Source of the DNA: Micromonospora sonchi
GTDB taxonomy: Bacteria > Actinomycetota > Actinomycetes > Mycobacteriales > Micromonosporaceae
Length of the DNA stretch: 64,000 nucleotides
NCBI RefSeq assembly: GCF_014646235.1
Contig: NZ_BMNB01000004.1
Location: 62,001 to 126,000 of the forward strand
Direction: 5' to 3'
The position numbers and the translations under genes are program-made. This document shows positions 24,946 to 33,929 of the stretch, one piece after another. The notes beneath the pieces are model-generated. The model was given only the letters and a program-made list of their open reading frames with translations, had not been told where the DNA came from and did not search any database. The first letter of the stretch is position 1. Each line of letters begins with the position of its first letter.

Positions 24946-26577
24946 ATGACCAGCGTCTCCGCGCACCTGAGCACCTCCGGCCCCACCGCTACGGCACCGG
25001 CCCTGACTGGATCACCCTGGAGTCGGTGGTCGGCGGCCTGGACGAAGCAGGCCGCCCAGATCACCAGCCGAGCCGACGCCACCGTCACCGTCATCCCGGC
25101 CGCCGGCGGCCCACCCGGCTTCAGCTACCCCACCGCCGCCGAAATCCACATCGACGCCGACCTCATCGCCGACCCGACCATCGCCGACCCCCGCCGACCC
25201 GCCCACCGGTCGAAGGTCCCCGTCGCCTACGGGGTCCTGCTACACGAATGCGCCCACGTCATCCACTCCACGTGGAACCCACCACCCGACGTGCCACCAG
25301 TCGTCCGGGAGGCCGCGCTCCTGCTCGAGGAATCACGCGTCGAAAGCCGCTACCGCGACACCCGCCCCCGCGACCGGCGATGGCTACGCCGCGCCATCAC
25401 CCACATCATCGACCCCGCCGACACTCCCACCGACACCCTGTGGAGCGCCGCCTACGCCGCCGGACTACTCCTCGCCCGAGTCGACGCGAAGATCCTCTAC
25501 CCCGCCGACGTCCGCACACCGAGACGCATGATCACCAAGGTCCTCGGCCGCAAACTGCTCAACGGGCTACGCGGCATCTGGCGGGAGGCCCAGACCGTCG
25601 GCGACACCGACACCGCCCGGATGATTGACCTCGGCGAACGCTGGTGCCGGCTGCTGGGCATCGACCCCACCGCCAGCCCGGACCTACCCGCCGACGACGC
25701 GGTCACCAGCACGATCGCGGCGGCCATCGCCGCCGCCCTCGACGCCATCCTGCACAACCCGGCCGACACGCCGGAACCCAGGAGCGGCGGGCCCCGGACC
25801 GACGTGCCCGGCATCCGCGTCGACACCGACGTGCCAATCACCTGGGCCGAACGCGCCCCCGCCGACGCCGAACGCCACGCCGCCAACCGGCTCACCGCCC
25901 TGCTACGCCGCGCCCGCCACCGCGAACCCGCCCGCACCCGAGAACCCAGCACCGCACCGCCCGGACGGCTGCGCACCTGCGCTGCGGTCACCCTCGCCGC
26001 CCAACGCGCCAGCGGCGCCTCCCCCACCGCCCAGCCCTGGCAGCGCACCGTCCGCCGGCCGGTCCCCGACCCGGAACTGACCGTCGGCATCCTCATCGAC
26101 GCCTCCGGCTCGATGACCGACTTCGCGAAACCCATGTCCTCCGCGGCGTGGATCGTCGCCCAAGCGGCCACCCGCGCCGGAGCGACCACCGCCACCCTCG
26201 CCTACGGCGACCGGATCACCGTGCTCATCCCACCTGGCCGCCGACCCACCACCGTCCGCGACATGCACGCCGACGCCGGCACCGAACGGTTCGTCGAAGC
26301 CTGCGCCGAAGCCGAACGGCTCCTGCACCTGTCCACCCCCGGCACCGCACGGCTGCTCGTCGTCGTCTCCGACGGCCACTACGTCAACCCCGACGAAAGC
26401 CAAGCCACCATCACCCGACTCCACCACACCGGCTGCGCCGTCCTGTGGCTCGCACCTGCCAACAAAAGCTGGCCGGCTCGCACGTACGAGCACACCACCA
26501 CCGTCACCGTTGACGACCCCACCACCTGCGTCAACCTCATCGGCCACGCCGCCATCGACGCCCTGAACAGGGCCTAA
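24946..26577 (+). CDS. Metallopeptidase-like/VWA protein, partner of MoxR
   Basis: The 543-aa protein has a putative zinc-metallopeptidase half with LLHECAHVIHS near residue 97 (HExxH-like, reading HECAH) and a downstream acidic ALLLEESRVESRY. The C-terminal VWA domain (about 375-540) has the MIDAS motif DASGS near 385 and VVSDGH near 475. This resembles the DUF2201 arrangement (putative metallopeptidase plus VWA-like domain), which is typically paired with a MoxR ATPase. It has no signal peptide, so it acts in the cytoplasm. A perfect hairpin follows at once, so the leader, MoxR and VWA genes form one unit. Confidence 0.8.
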   Translation: MTSVSAHLSTSGPTATAPALTGSPWSRWSAAWTKQAAQITSRADATVTVIPAAGGPPGFSYPTAAEIHIDADLIADPTIADPRRPAHRSKVPVAYGVLLHECAHVIHSTWNPPPDVPPVVREAALLLEESRVESRYRDTRPRDRRWLRRAITHIIDPADTPTDTLWSAAYAAGLLLARVDAKILYPADVRTPRRMITKVLGRKLLNGLRGIWREAQTVGDTDTARMIDLGERWCRLLGIDPTASPDLPADDAVTSTIAAAIAAALDAILHNPADTPEPRSGGPRTDVPGIRVDTDVPITWAERAPADAERHAANRLTALLRRARHREPARTREPSTAPPGRLRTCAAVTLAAQRASGASPTAQPWQRTVRRPVPDPELTVGILIDASGSMTDFAKPMSSAAWIVAQAATRAGATTATLAYGDRITVLIPPGRRPTTVRDMHADAGTERFVEACAEAERLLHLSTPGTARLLVVVSDGHYVNPDESQATITRLHHTGCAVLWLAPANKSWPARTYEHTTTVTVDDPTTCVNLIGHAAIDALNRA

Positions 26578-26580
26578 ACC

Positions 26581-26625
26581 CGGCGGGATTGGCTCCCGAC
26601 CACACGCCGGGAGCCAATCCCGCCG
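26581..26625 (+). terminator. Perfect 18-bp hairpin
   Basis: CGGCGGGATTGGCTCCCG at 26581-26598 pairs perfectly with 26608-26625 across a 9-nt loop, 3 nt after the VWA stop codon. Strong terminator candidate. Confidence 0.85.
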
Positions 26626-26677
26626 GCCCACCGGGTCCGCCGCTGAATCCCCCGCACGCCCCGAAACGGAGAGCAGC

Positions 26678-26848
26678 ATGCCCGACAGCGACATCACCCC
26701 TCCCCGATGTGGATCCCCGCCGACGCGACAACCTCGCCGGCTTCGTCACCGACCGACAGGCCGCTGCGCGGTGGCACCCTTCCCCGAGACCCCACACCCC
26801 GCGCTGGTCCTGCCGACGGACCGAGCCGCCGGAATCGAGCCCCGATGA
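26678..26848 (+). CDS. 56-aa short ORF coupled to the HAD fragment
   Basis: ATG 26678 follows ACGGAGAGCAGC. The product is Pro/Arg-rich with no recognised domain. Its TGA overlaps the ATG of the next ORF (ATGA at 26845). This is the same short-ORF design used before the hydrolase and MoxR genes. Confidence 0.4.
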   Translation: MPDSDITPPRCGSPPTRQPRRLRHRPTGRCAVAPFPETPHPALVLPTDRAAGIEPR

Positions 26849-26994
26849 ACCCGACGCGCACCGCAGCCGACAAGGCGCGGCCGGTAGTCGCCATCGACGT
26901 CGACGGCGTCCTCAACCCCGACCACCCACGGCGGCGCGAACGTTTGGGCCCGATACCCGGCCTGCCCCGAGAACACGTCCTTCTCACTGACTGA
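26845..26994 (+). pseudogene. Truncated HAD-like fragment
   Basis: The 49-residue ORF contains VVAIDVDGVLNPDHP, the motif-I signature (DxDGV) of HAD-superfamily phosphatases, then stops after LREHVLL-type sequence (PREHVLLTD). Full HAD domains need about 150-250 residues, so three-quarters of the fold is missing, and no continuation is seen in the other frames downstream. The coding region therefore ends abruptly where GC content also falls, which suggests a recombination or insertion junction. Confidence 0.6.
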
Positions 26995-27594
26995 CGCCAT
27001 GGGGCCCGCAGCCCAGATGCCACACGGAGCGTCACTGCCCGTGATGCCCGGACCTGCCACGATCCGCCTCCCGCTACCGCACTGACGATTATGCCGCAGG
27101 AGCGGGGCGAATACCGGATTGGGCCGGCTCAGGCCGTCACGCCTGCGCTCCGGCGATGTCCGGAGACCAACTTCGCGCCATCCGGGTGGGGCCGGCCGCG
27201 CGAGACCCAGAATCAGCCCGGCGACTGTCCATGACAGCGCCGCCGATGCCACGCCCAGCTCGACGAGGTAGATCGGCGGCGTCCGGGGTGGGCTGAGCGG
27301 GTAGACGCTCAGCCAACCCTCGGGCCTTGAGTAGGAAACCGGTCCCTTTTGCGTTTTTCGGGCCGGTGTCGGTGCACGAGTTTCATTGCACAGCCAGGTA
27401 CGCCAGAAGTACACAGGCCGAGTTGTCTGCCGCTTCGGCTCCGTCGGCGACTTGCGAACGGAGCAGCCCTATATTCTACTCACGCTGGGTTACCAGTCGA
27501 GTCGGTTCGGGCGAGCGGATCGCGACTACTCCGTGCGTTCACGAGGACGTTCGGTTGGCCGGGAACTTGACCCTGAGTGGCACACTTCATCGCG
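26995..27594. other. 600-nt gap with lower GC; likely junction
   Basis: I see no supportable gene. A minus-strand frame around 27130-27300 contains a membrane-helix-like stretch (LVELGVASAALSWTVAGLIL) and could be a gene fragment. From about 27330 the composition becomes visibly less GC-rich (runs such as CCCTTTTGCGTTTTTCGG and CCCTATATTCTACTC). This is unlike the DNA on the left and suggests a different origin. The promoter of the SEC-C gene must lie here, but no clear -35/-10 pair is convincing. Confidence 0.5.
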
Positions 27595-29097
27595 ATGGAT
27601 CCGTTGGGGAATCTCGGCCGCAACAACCGGTGCTGGTGCGGTGAGCCGCGTAAGTACAAGGCCTGCCACGGGCGTCACTATCCACCGTCCACGCCAGGTC
27701 AGCCGATCGGCCACCCTGATGACGAAGACCGCGTCTGGCTGTCACCGACCACCGCCATGGCCCGCAATGCCCTGCGCCAACCGAGCACCGGCATCCCGTA
27801 CGTCCTGCCGCTTGGTCGACCCCAGACCCGCCCGATCGACGTCGATCCGGCCGTCCAAGCCCTCCTCGACGCACCCCGGCTCACCACACAACCGTTGCCG
27901 GTCCTCGGCAAACACCGCTTCGAGGTCTTCGATCACACCGGACACGACCGCGCCGCCCTCACTGATGGCATCGTCGGTATCGCCGTCGCCGTTGCTCAAG
28001 CCCTAACCGAACTCAACTTCCAGCACGAACATCGGCCGACCATCCTGTGGAATGACGAGGTCGACGCCGACCGCCTTCTCGGCCAGACGCTCCTGTTCGC
28101 CGACCATGTCTGCGTTCCCGACCACGTCTTCGCCGCCATCATCGCGGGCCGCGACGACAACGCGATCCACGACGCCATCGCCGAACAACGCCGTCTTCGC
28201 CCACTCATCGAAGCCGGCGTCATCGTCCCCGTTCCCGAAGCACTCGGCATCGCCGCGCGGGTCGACGCCGCCAATACGCTGACGCAACGGGACCTGCAGC
28301 GTCGCGACCTTACCGACTGGATTCGCAGCCAACTCATCGTCGAAGGTCCGACTGCCCGCGAAGCCATGTTCATCAACACGATCGACGATCGCGACTCACC
28401 GCAGATGTGGCTCTACTCCCGGCAAACGGTCTTCGACGAAGACTCCGACGGCAGAAGCACCTTCACATCCCGCCTCCCCGGCATGTACGACCCCGCCCAC
28501 GACTACGAACCGTGGAAACAGCAGAACCTCGATAAGGCCGTTGGGTGGCACCTACGGCGTGCCAACGAACGACTCGTCACCGGCGAGGTCTTCACCGCCG
28601 ACTACCTCACCACCTCACCGTTCCAGGCTCGGCTCCTCGCCCGGAAAGGCGTGCTACCCGATCAGCCGATCCACGCCGCGGTCTGGGCCGACATCCCCAT
28701 TCTGCCCACCGCCGACCCCGCCACCCTGGCGCGTGCTGCCGCCGAAGAAGAAGCCGTCGAAGACCTCCGCCAGAAGGTCCGAAACGCCCTCCGCGGCGCC
28801 CGCGACCTCGGCACCGGTGCCGACGCTCTCACTGCTCTCGGTGAAGAGCTCGCTCACGCCAGTCGGCAACTCCAACGCACCGTCCGCACCGAACGCCGCT
28901 GGAAGGTCATGGTCCCCGCCGTCACAGGGCTCGGGGCCATCGCGCTCGGAGCCGCTGGCGGCCTCCCCGCCATCGCCTCCGGCGCGCTCGGTGCCGCCGG
29001 CGGTCTTGTCCCGTACTTTGCTGACAGGTCGGGCCGCCGACGCAACGCTGCCTACCTGTTCTACCTAGCCAGCCGAACCCGCCGACCTGGGCGTTGA
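27595..29097 (+). CDS. SEC-C zinc-motif protein of unknown function
   Basis: The 500-aa protein begins with LGRNNRCWCGEPRKYKACHG (residues 4-23), a textbook SEC-C zinc-binding motif (CxCx8CH). The body (about 100-420) is soluble, with no recognised domain. Near the C-terminus a Gly/Ala-rich hydrophobic pair (about 445-485, GLGAIALGAAGGLPAIASGA) looks like a membrane hairpin. ATG 27595 is preferred over GTG 27577 because the zinc motif normally lies at the very N-terminus. It stands alone between a gap and a convergent operon. SEC-C tags occur on varied proteins, including some in defence islands; no function is assigned. Confidence 0.7.
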   Translation: MDPLGNLGRNNRCWCGEPRKYKACHGRHYPPSTPGQPIGHPDDEDRVWLSPTTAMARNALRQPSTGIPYVLPLGRPQTRPIDVDPAVQALLDAPRLTTQPLPVLGKHRFEVFDHTGHDRAALTDGIVGIAVAVAQALTELNFQHEHRPTILWNDEVDADRLLGQTLLFADHVCVPDHVFAAIIAGRDDNAIHDAIAEQRRLRPLIEAGVIVPVPEALGIAARVDAANTLTQRDLQRRDLTDWIRSQLIVEGPTAREAMFINTIDDRDSPQMWLYSRQTVFDEDSDGRSTFTSRLPGMYDPAHDYEPWKQQNLDKAVGWHLRRANERLVTGEVFTADYLTTSPFQARLLARKGVLPDQPIHAAVWADIPILPTADPATLARAAAEEEAVEDLRQKVRNALRGARDLGTGADALTALGEELAHASRQLQRTVRTERRWKVMVPAVTGLGAIALGAAGGLPAIASGALGAAGGLVPYFADRSGRRRNAAYLFYLASRTRRPGR

Positions 29098-29339
29098 TAG
29101 CCACGCACCAGCCGGCTTAAGCAACTCGGCTCACTAATCCGCTCATCGGCCAGATCCCCACATCGACGACCAGATGGCTCAGCCGACCCGTCGCGCAATG
29201 TCACCGATCTGGATTGCCGCGAAGTCGAGGGGCCAGTCGCCGTGCGTAGGTCGACATCGGCGCGTACGTAGTGACGCCGCACTAACGCTGTAATCGGACA
29301 TCTATGCCGGCAGGCCGGTCGTCGTGGTGCCTGTTGACA

Positions 29340-30845
29340 TCACTCGCTCTGGCTGTTCGGTCGTGCGGGGCCGGGGCGTCGCCGTGTGCGTTCCCTGGCG
29401 ATTCCCGGTCGTCGGGGGTAGTCCGGTGGCAGGTAGCGGTAGACCGAGCGCAGCGACTTGCCGATCTTCTCGGCGAGTCGTTCAGGCTCGATGTTTGGTT
29501 CTCGGCGCAGCCAGTAGGCCACTGCCTGCGCGGTTGCCGTGGGCACCTCCGAGTCCCTGTCGTCGTCCTCGTCGTCGAGAGAAGCGTCCTGATCGTCGTC
29601 TGTCTCGTCGTCGCTGGTGCCGTCGGTGGCGTTGTCGGTTCGGCCGGTGCCGGTGAACTCCTCAGGCTGAAGTTCGCCCGTCGGTGGGCCAGCGTCGTCC
29701 TGGCTCTGTGCACCGTGACCGCCGTGAGGGGCGGGCTCGGGGTTCCGAACGGGCGCTGGCTTCTGTTCTCGCGGGGGGATGGCTGGCGGGTTTGGCTGGG
29801 GCTGGGCCGATGTTGGGTGGGGCGTCGGGATCGCGGCGGCGGGGGCCTCTCGTCGGGGCCAGCGGCGCCGGCGGTGGCCGGCTCTGGTGGCGGTGGTGAT
29901 CCTTTCTGGGGCGAGGTCGGCGGCGAGGAGCGCGGTTAGTTCGTTGTAGTCGGCGGTGGCGGCGAGGCGGGTCGCGATCTCGTTGAGGTCGTACACGCGT
30001 ACGGCGATGTCGGCGGTGGTGGGGTCCACGGCGGCGCGGATCTTGCGGTGAAGGACGGTGGCGATGGCGGCGTCGCGGCGTTCCCGGGCGATCGCGGCGC
30101 GGGCGGCTGTCATGGATTCGTACAGGTCGAGGCCGTCGGCTTTGGCGATCGCCCGGGACCGTGAGGTGATGACGGGGTGGCGGATCCAGTGGCCGAACAC
30201 CTCGTAGGCGGGCGGGGTGGGTGGCAGGTCTCCGGTCGCGCGGAGCCGATCGCGGCGCTGGTTGCCGGCGTGCATAAGCCAGACGAGGTAGCCGAGGGCG
30301 GACATGCCGGCGTAGAAGCCGCCGACGAGGTGGTCGGGGTGGACGATCCAGTTGAAGGCCACGGCTCCGGCGGCGATCGCGGCGGACAGGATCCGGGCGG
30401 CGATCGCCCGTTCGCCGAGGCGGCGGCGTACGTCGGCGTTGGCCATCACCACCACGCCGCCGAGTTCGAGGGCGGCGACGGCCGGGACCGCGACGATCAC
30501 CGAGATGCCGAGTGTCTGGACGGCACCGGTGACCTGCCCGACGAGGGCGACCAGCAGCACCAGGACGTAGAAGGCCATCCGCATCTGCGCGGTGCGACGC
30601 ACGGCGTTGACAAGGTCGGCGTCGAGCGCGTCGCGGGTCATCGGGGTGCTGGTGCGGCTGCCCGGCGCCAGCTGCCCGCCGGTTCGCGGCGGGGTGGGGC
30701 TGGTGGTGGTGGGCATGGATGTCGGCGGTGCGGTGCCGTTGCGGCGGCCGTTCGCCGCGTACGGGCCGCCGCCGCTGGTGTGGGCGGGGTCGTCGGGCGG
30801 CCGGTGGTGGGTCGCCTCGGGTGCCGCCGCAGGGTGCGGTGTCAC
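29340..30845 (-). CDS. DUF2637/SpdB-like membrane protein with C-terminal HTH
   Basis: The 501-aa protein starts at GTG 30845, overlapping the stop of the LysM-BTAD gene (GTGA). An 80-residue low-complexity start precedes about four membrane helices between 85 and 205 (MAFYVLVLLVALVGQVTGAV, VAALELGGVVVMANA, IAAGAVAFNWIVHP, GYLVWLMHAG). A soluble helical part follows, then a long Pro- and Asp/Glu-rich linker. A C-terminal HTH-like segment reads ERLAEKIGKSLRSVYRYLP. Four helices with a tail HTH resemble DUF2637/SpdB proteins linked to plasmid spread in Streptomyces. Here it terminates the Tad pilus operon. Family call is moderate. Confidence 0.6.
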   Translation of the reverse strand: MTPHPAAAPEATHHRPPDDPAHTSGGGPYAANGRRNGTAPPTSMPTTTSPTPPRTGGQLAPGSRTSTPMTRDALDADLVNAVRRTAQMRMAFYVLVLLVALVGQVTGAVQTLGISVIVAVPAVAALELGGVVVMANADVRRRLGERAIAARILSAAIAAGAVAFNWIVHPDHLVGGFYAGMSALGYLVWLMHAGNQRRDRLRATGDLPPTPPAYEVFGHWIRHPVITSRSRAIAKADGLDLYESMTAARAAIARERRDAAIATVLHRKIRAAVDPTTADIAVRVYDLNEIATRLAATADYNELTALLAADLAPERITTATRAGHRRRRWPRREAPAAAIPTPHPTSAQPQPNPPAIPPREQKPAPVRNPEPAPHGGHGAQSQDDAGPPTGELQPEEFTGTGRTDNATDGTSDDETDDDQDASLDDEDDDRDSEVPTATAQAVAYWLRREPNIEPERLAEKIGKSLRSVYRYLPPDYPRRPGIARERTRRRPGPARPNSQSE

Positions 30846-33800
30846 GGGTGCCGTCCGGTGTCTCGGGGGTTGGGCTGACCGGCGGGGCGCTGCCGCAGGC
30901 CGGCGATGAGCCGGTCGGCGAGTGCGACGGTGTCGTCGCTGGGTTCGGCGTCGATCTCTTCGAGCCGGTGGGTGAGGGTGCGGCGCAGGGCGCGGATCTC
31001 GTCGAGGTGTCCCAGCGCGGCGTGGGCGCGCATCGCCTGCTGGTAGACGGGTTCGGCGTACGGGTCGTGGCGGATCGCGGCGTGCAGCACCGTGAGGGCT
31101 TCGGTGGGGTCGTCGGTCGCGGCGGCGAGGGCGAGGTGCGCGTCGAGGGCTTGGCGGCGGATGCCCTCGCGGTGGGCTTCGATCCATTCGTAGTCGAAGC
31201 CGTCGGCGAGTGCGCCGCCGTAGGCGTCGACGGCGCAGCGCAGCGCGGCGATCCGCTCGGCGTCGTCGCGGGCGCGCTCGGCGTAGCGCAGGGCGTCGCG
31301 CATCCGCCACAGGTCGGTGTCGAACGCGTCCCGTGTGAGGGCGTAGCGGCGTGACGGGTGGGTGAGGTAGGTGGCGGGTCCGCCGGTGCGGGCGAGGGTC
31401 TTGCGCAGCGCGGACACGTAGGTGTGCAGCCGGTGTGGTGCTTTCGCCGCCGGGGCCTCGGGGAGCAGGTCGTCGAGGATGCTGTCCTGTGCGGCGTCGC
31501 CGTCGTGGACGGCGAGGTAGACCAGCAGTTCGAGCGCTTTGGCCCGCAGCGGCACGGTCGTGTCCATGTCCACGATGCGGGCGCCGCCGAGTACCCGCAC
31601 CTCGACCCGTCCTTCGGTGAGGGCTGGCTGCTCTTCGCCTTGTTCGGCCGAGGTGTCGCCTGCGGGAGTTGTGTGCGGCTCGGCGCGGGGCGCGACGGCG
31701 AGGGCCGACACCCCGGCGGCGGCTGGCACCGGGGTCTCGGCGCCGGCCGCTGCCTGGCCCGGCTCGGCCTGGTCGGGCTTGTCGGTGCCGGGCGTGCCGA
31801 CTGACGCTGGTCGCGGGCCGTGACCGTTGGCGGGCGGCGGGGACACGGTCGGTGCGGAGGGCCGGTGTTGGCCGGTGTGCGCTTCGGCGAGCGTGGCGAG
31901 CAGGTCGATCGTTTCCGCCGGGGTGAGGACGGCCAGCCGGCCGATGTCGGCCGGGTGCGTGCCGTGGCGGGTTTCCCCGTCGGCGGGTGTGGTGGTGCCG
32001 TCGGTGTCGACGACGACGGTGTCCCCGTCGGGCCAGGGGCCAAGCAGGACGCCGTGGATGTCGAGGCGTTGTCCCTGGGCCAGGAGCGCGGCGATCCTAG
32101 CGCGTTCGTGGCTGGCCGTCGCGTCGGCGATGAGCAGGACGGGTGGTTGGGGTTCCTCGTAGGGGTCGGCGTGGCGCAGCTCGGCGATGGTGTCGACTTC
32201 GTGCTGGTAGACCAGGCGGGTGCGGTGCAGCGTCTGCGTTTCGAGGATGTCCAGGGCGTCGTCGAGGCCGCCGGTGACGGTCAGGCGGGGTGTCTCGGGC
32301 AGGGCTACGGCGGCGGCGCCCAGCAGCGTGGCGGCGGTCGCCGAGCCGATGACCACCCAGCTGCGGGCGTCGGGGTTGTCGATGCCGCCGGTGGCGAGGG
32401 CGGCGGTGAGGAAGCCCCGGCCGGCTGCCTCCGCGCCGGGTCCGGTCAGTCCGAGGCCGGCTGGTGGCCACACGGAGACCAGCGGGTTGTCCAGTGCCGG
32501 TACGACCGGCACCGGGGTGGCGGACCGCTCGTCACCGGACGATTCAGGGTCGGCCTGGCCTTCATCGTCGTCGAGGAGACGGTGATCGTGGGCGGAGGCG
32601 GTGCTGGCAGTCGTGGTGTCGGGGATGTCTGCCTGGTTGTCGTCCTCGGCTGCGTCGGCGCGCAGGCTGCGGCGGATCCGTGAGACGACGTCGGGCATGC
32701 GGTCGAGGTCGGCATCGTCGGTGCGGGTGTGGGCGCTGGGAGGTCGCGGCTGGTAGCGGCGGCGGCGGTGGGCCCACACCAGCGCGGCGGCTGCCGCGAT
32801 CGCGACGGCGAGGCCGAGGTCGATCCAGCTTCCGGTGAGCAGCGCGATGCCGCTCGGACGCTCCGGTTGGGCCGACGGGCTGGTAGAGGCGGGCGCGTCG
32901 GCGGAGGTGCCGCCGGGGGTGCCGACCGGTGTGGCCGGGGCGGGGGTGGCGGGGGTGGGTTCGGTGACGCCGTCGTCGGCGGGTCGGCTGACGGTGGGGC
33001 TCGGCTGCGGCGGCGTGGTCGTGGGGTTGGCCGGCTCGCTCGCCGACGGGGCAGGTGTCGGAGCCTCTGGGGCCGCCGGTATTCCGGGTGTTTCCTCGGC
33101 CTCGGGCGGCGGCGGGGGCGCGGGGGTTGCGGGGCGGGCGGCGGCTGGTGGGACGGCGTCGTCCGGTAGTTCGAGGGTCCAGCCGGGGTGGATGAGGTGA
33201 GGGCTGGTGAACGTGCCGCCGACGGTGTCGAAGTGGGTGCCCCGGTTCAACGCCCAGATCTCCGGCCAGCGGTTGGCGTCGCCGAGCCACTCCTCGGCGA
33301 TCTCGGACAGGGTGTCACCGCGCTGCACCGTGCAGGTGTAGTCCTGGCCGGCGGCGACGAGGGTTATCTGGCCGGCGGCCAGCCGCAGGGCAGGCGCTGC
33401 GGCGGCGGGCGCCTGTGTCGGGGCGGGTGCGGCAGGCACGGCCACCGCCGTCTCGGGGCCGATGTGGGACGGGGCGGTCGCGGGGGCGCGGTGTCCGGTC
33501 GCGTTGGCGGGCTCGGTGAGGGCCGGTGCCGCCTGGGCGGCGGTGGCGAGGACACCGCCGGCGACGGCGGCGACCAGGAGCGCGGCGAGTCCTCGGGCGG
33601 GTGCGATGGCTTTGGGCTGTGGCAGGCGGATGCCCGCCACGGTTTCGGCGATCTCGGCGATCAGCGACCAGATGAACGCCGCCCACGCGATCCAGAGCAG
33701 GCACACGACGGCGTTGCCGAGCATGCTGTCGGTCAACGGTGAGGTGAGGGCGACGCCGACGTCCGACCAGGTGGGAACCTGGCGGGGCAGTGGCCAGCCG

Positions 33801-33898
33801 ACGTAGCGCACGAGCGCGTACGGCACGCCGGCGGTGAGCAGCGCCAGGAACCCGAGTCCGGCCAGCCGGCGGGCGGTGGCGGCGAGGAATGCGAACAC
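30842..33898 (-). CDS. Giant LysM and BTAD-domain membrane protein
   Basis: The 1018-aa protein has N-terminal membrane helices (about 12-34, 57-82, 105-125), then a LysM domain at about 185-245 (CTVQRGDTLSEIAEEWLGD...NRWPEIWALN). A Pro/Ala-rich linker, another membrane helix near 350-372 and a large cytoplasmic part follow. The C-terminus holds an OmpR-like winged helix (about 765-840) and a BTAD helical repeat domain (about 850-985), as in SARP regulators. LysM-BTAD proteins are commonly found beside Tad loci in actinomycetes. The domain order suggests a sensor linking the cell wall to transcription or assembly. Separation from TadG is 31 nt. Confidence 0.8.
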   Translation of the reverse strand: MFAFLAATARRLAGLGFLALLTAGVPYALVRYVGWPLPRQVPTWSDVGVALTSPLTDSMLGNAVVCLLWIAWAAFIWSLIAEIAETVAGIRLPQPKAIAPARGLAALLVAAVAGGVLATAAQAAPALTEPANATGHRAPATAPSHIGPETAVAVPAAPAPTQAPAAAAPALRLAAGQITLVAAGQDYTCTVQRGDTLSEIAEEWLGDANRWPEIWALNRGTHFDTVGGTFTSPHLIHPGWTLELPDDAVPPAAARPATPAPPPPPEAEETPGIPAAPEAPTPAPSASEPANPTTTPPQPSPTVSRPADDGVTEPTPATPAPATPVGTPGGTSADAPASTSPSAQPERPSGIALLTGSWIDLGLAVAIAAAAALVWAHRRRRYQPRPPSAHTRTDDADLDRMPDVVSRIRRSLRADAAEDDNQADIPDTTTASTASAHDHRLLDDDEGQADPESSGDERSATPVPVVPALDNPLVSVWPPAGLGLTGPGAEAAGRGFLTAALATGGIDNPDARSWVVIGSATAATLLGAAAVALPETPRLTVTGGLDDALDILETQTLHRTRLVYQHEVDTIAELRHADPYEEPQPPVLLIADATASHERARIAALLAQGQRLDIHGVLLGPWPDGDTVVVDTDGTTTPADGETRHGTHPADIGRLAVLTPAETIDLLATLAEAHTGQHRPSAPTVSPPPANGHGPRPASVGTPGTDKPDQAEPGQAAAGAETPVPAAAGVSALAVAPRAEPHTTPAGDTSAEQGEEQPALTEGRVEVRVLGGARIVDMDTTVPLRAKALELLVYLAVHDGDAAQDSILDDLLPEAPAAKAPHRLHTYVSALRKTLARTGGPATYLTHPSRRYALTRDAFDTDLWRMRDALRYAERARDDAERIAALRCAVDAYGGALADGFDYEWIEAHREGIRRQALDAHLALAAATDDPTEALTVLHAAIRHDPYAEPVYQQAMRAHAALGHLDEIRALRRTLTHRLEEIDAEPSDDTVALADRLIAGLRQRPAGQPNPRDTGRHP

Positions 33899-33929
33899 TG
33901 GGTCTCCCGGTCGTGCGAGGCGGCTCTGG

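Noticed and set aside
27120..27320. Minus-strand membrane-helix-like frame in the junction
   Set aside because: Only one helix-like stretch and no start or domain support; kept as part of the gap description, not called a gene.
29340..31310. 656-codon minus-strand frame as one gene
   Set aside because: The part before 30845 is antisense/shifted coding of the LysM-BTAD gene; GTGA at 30845 gives the natural coupled start.
30177..33742. Long plus-strand open frames across the LysM-BTAD and DUF2637 genes
   Set aside because: High-GC shadows. The minus-strand frames carry LysM, BTAD and membrane-helix signatures, whereas the plus frames carry none.
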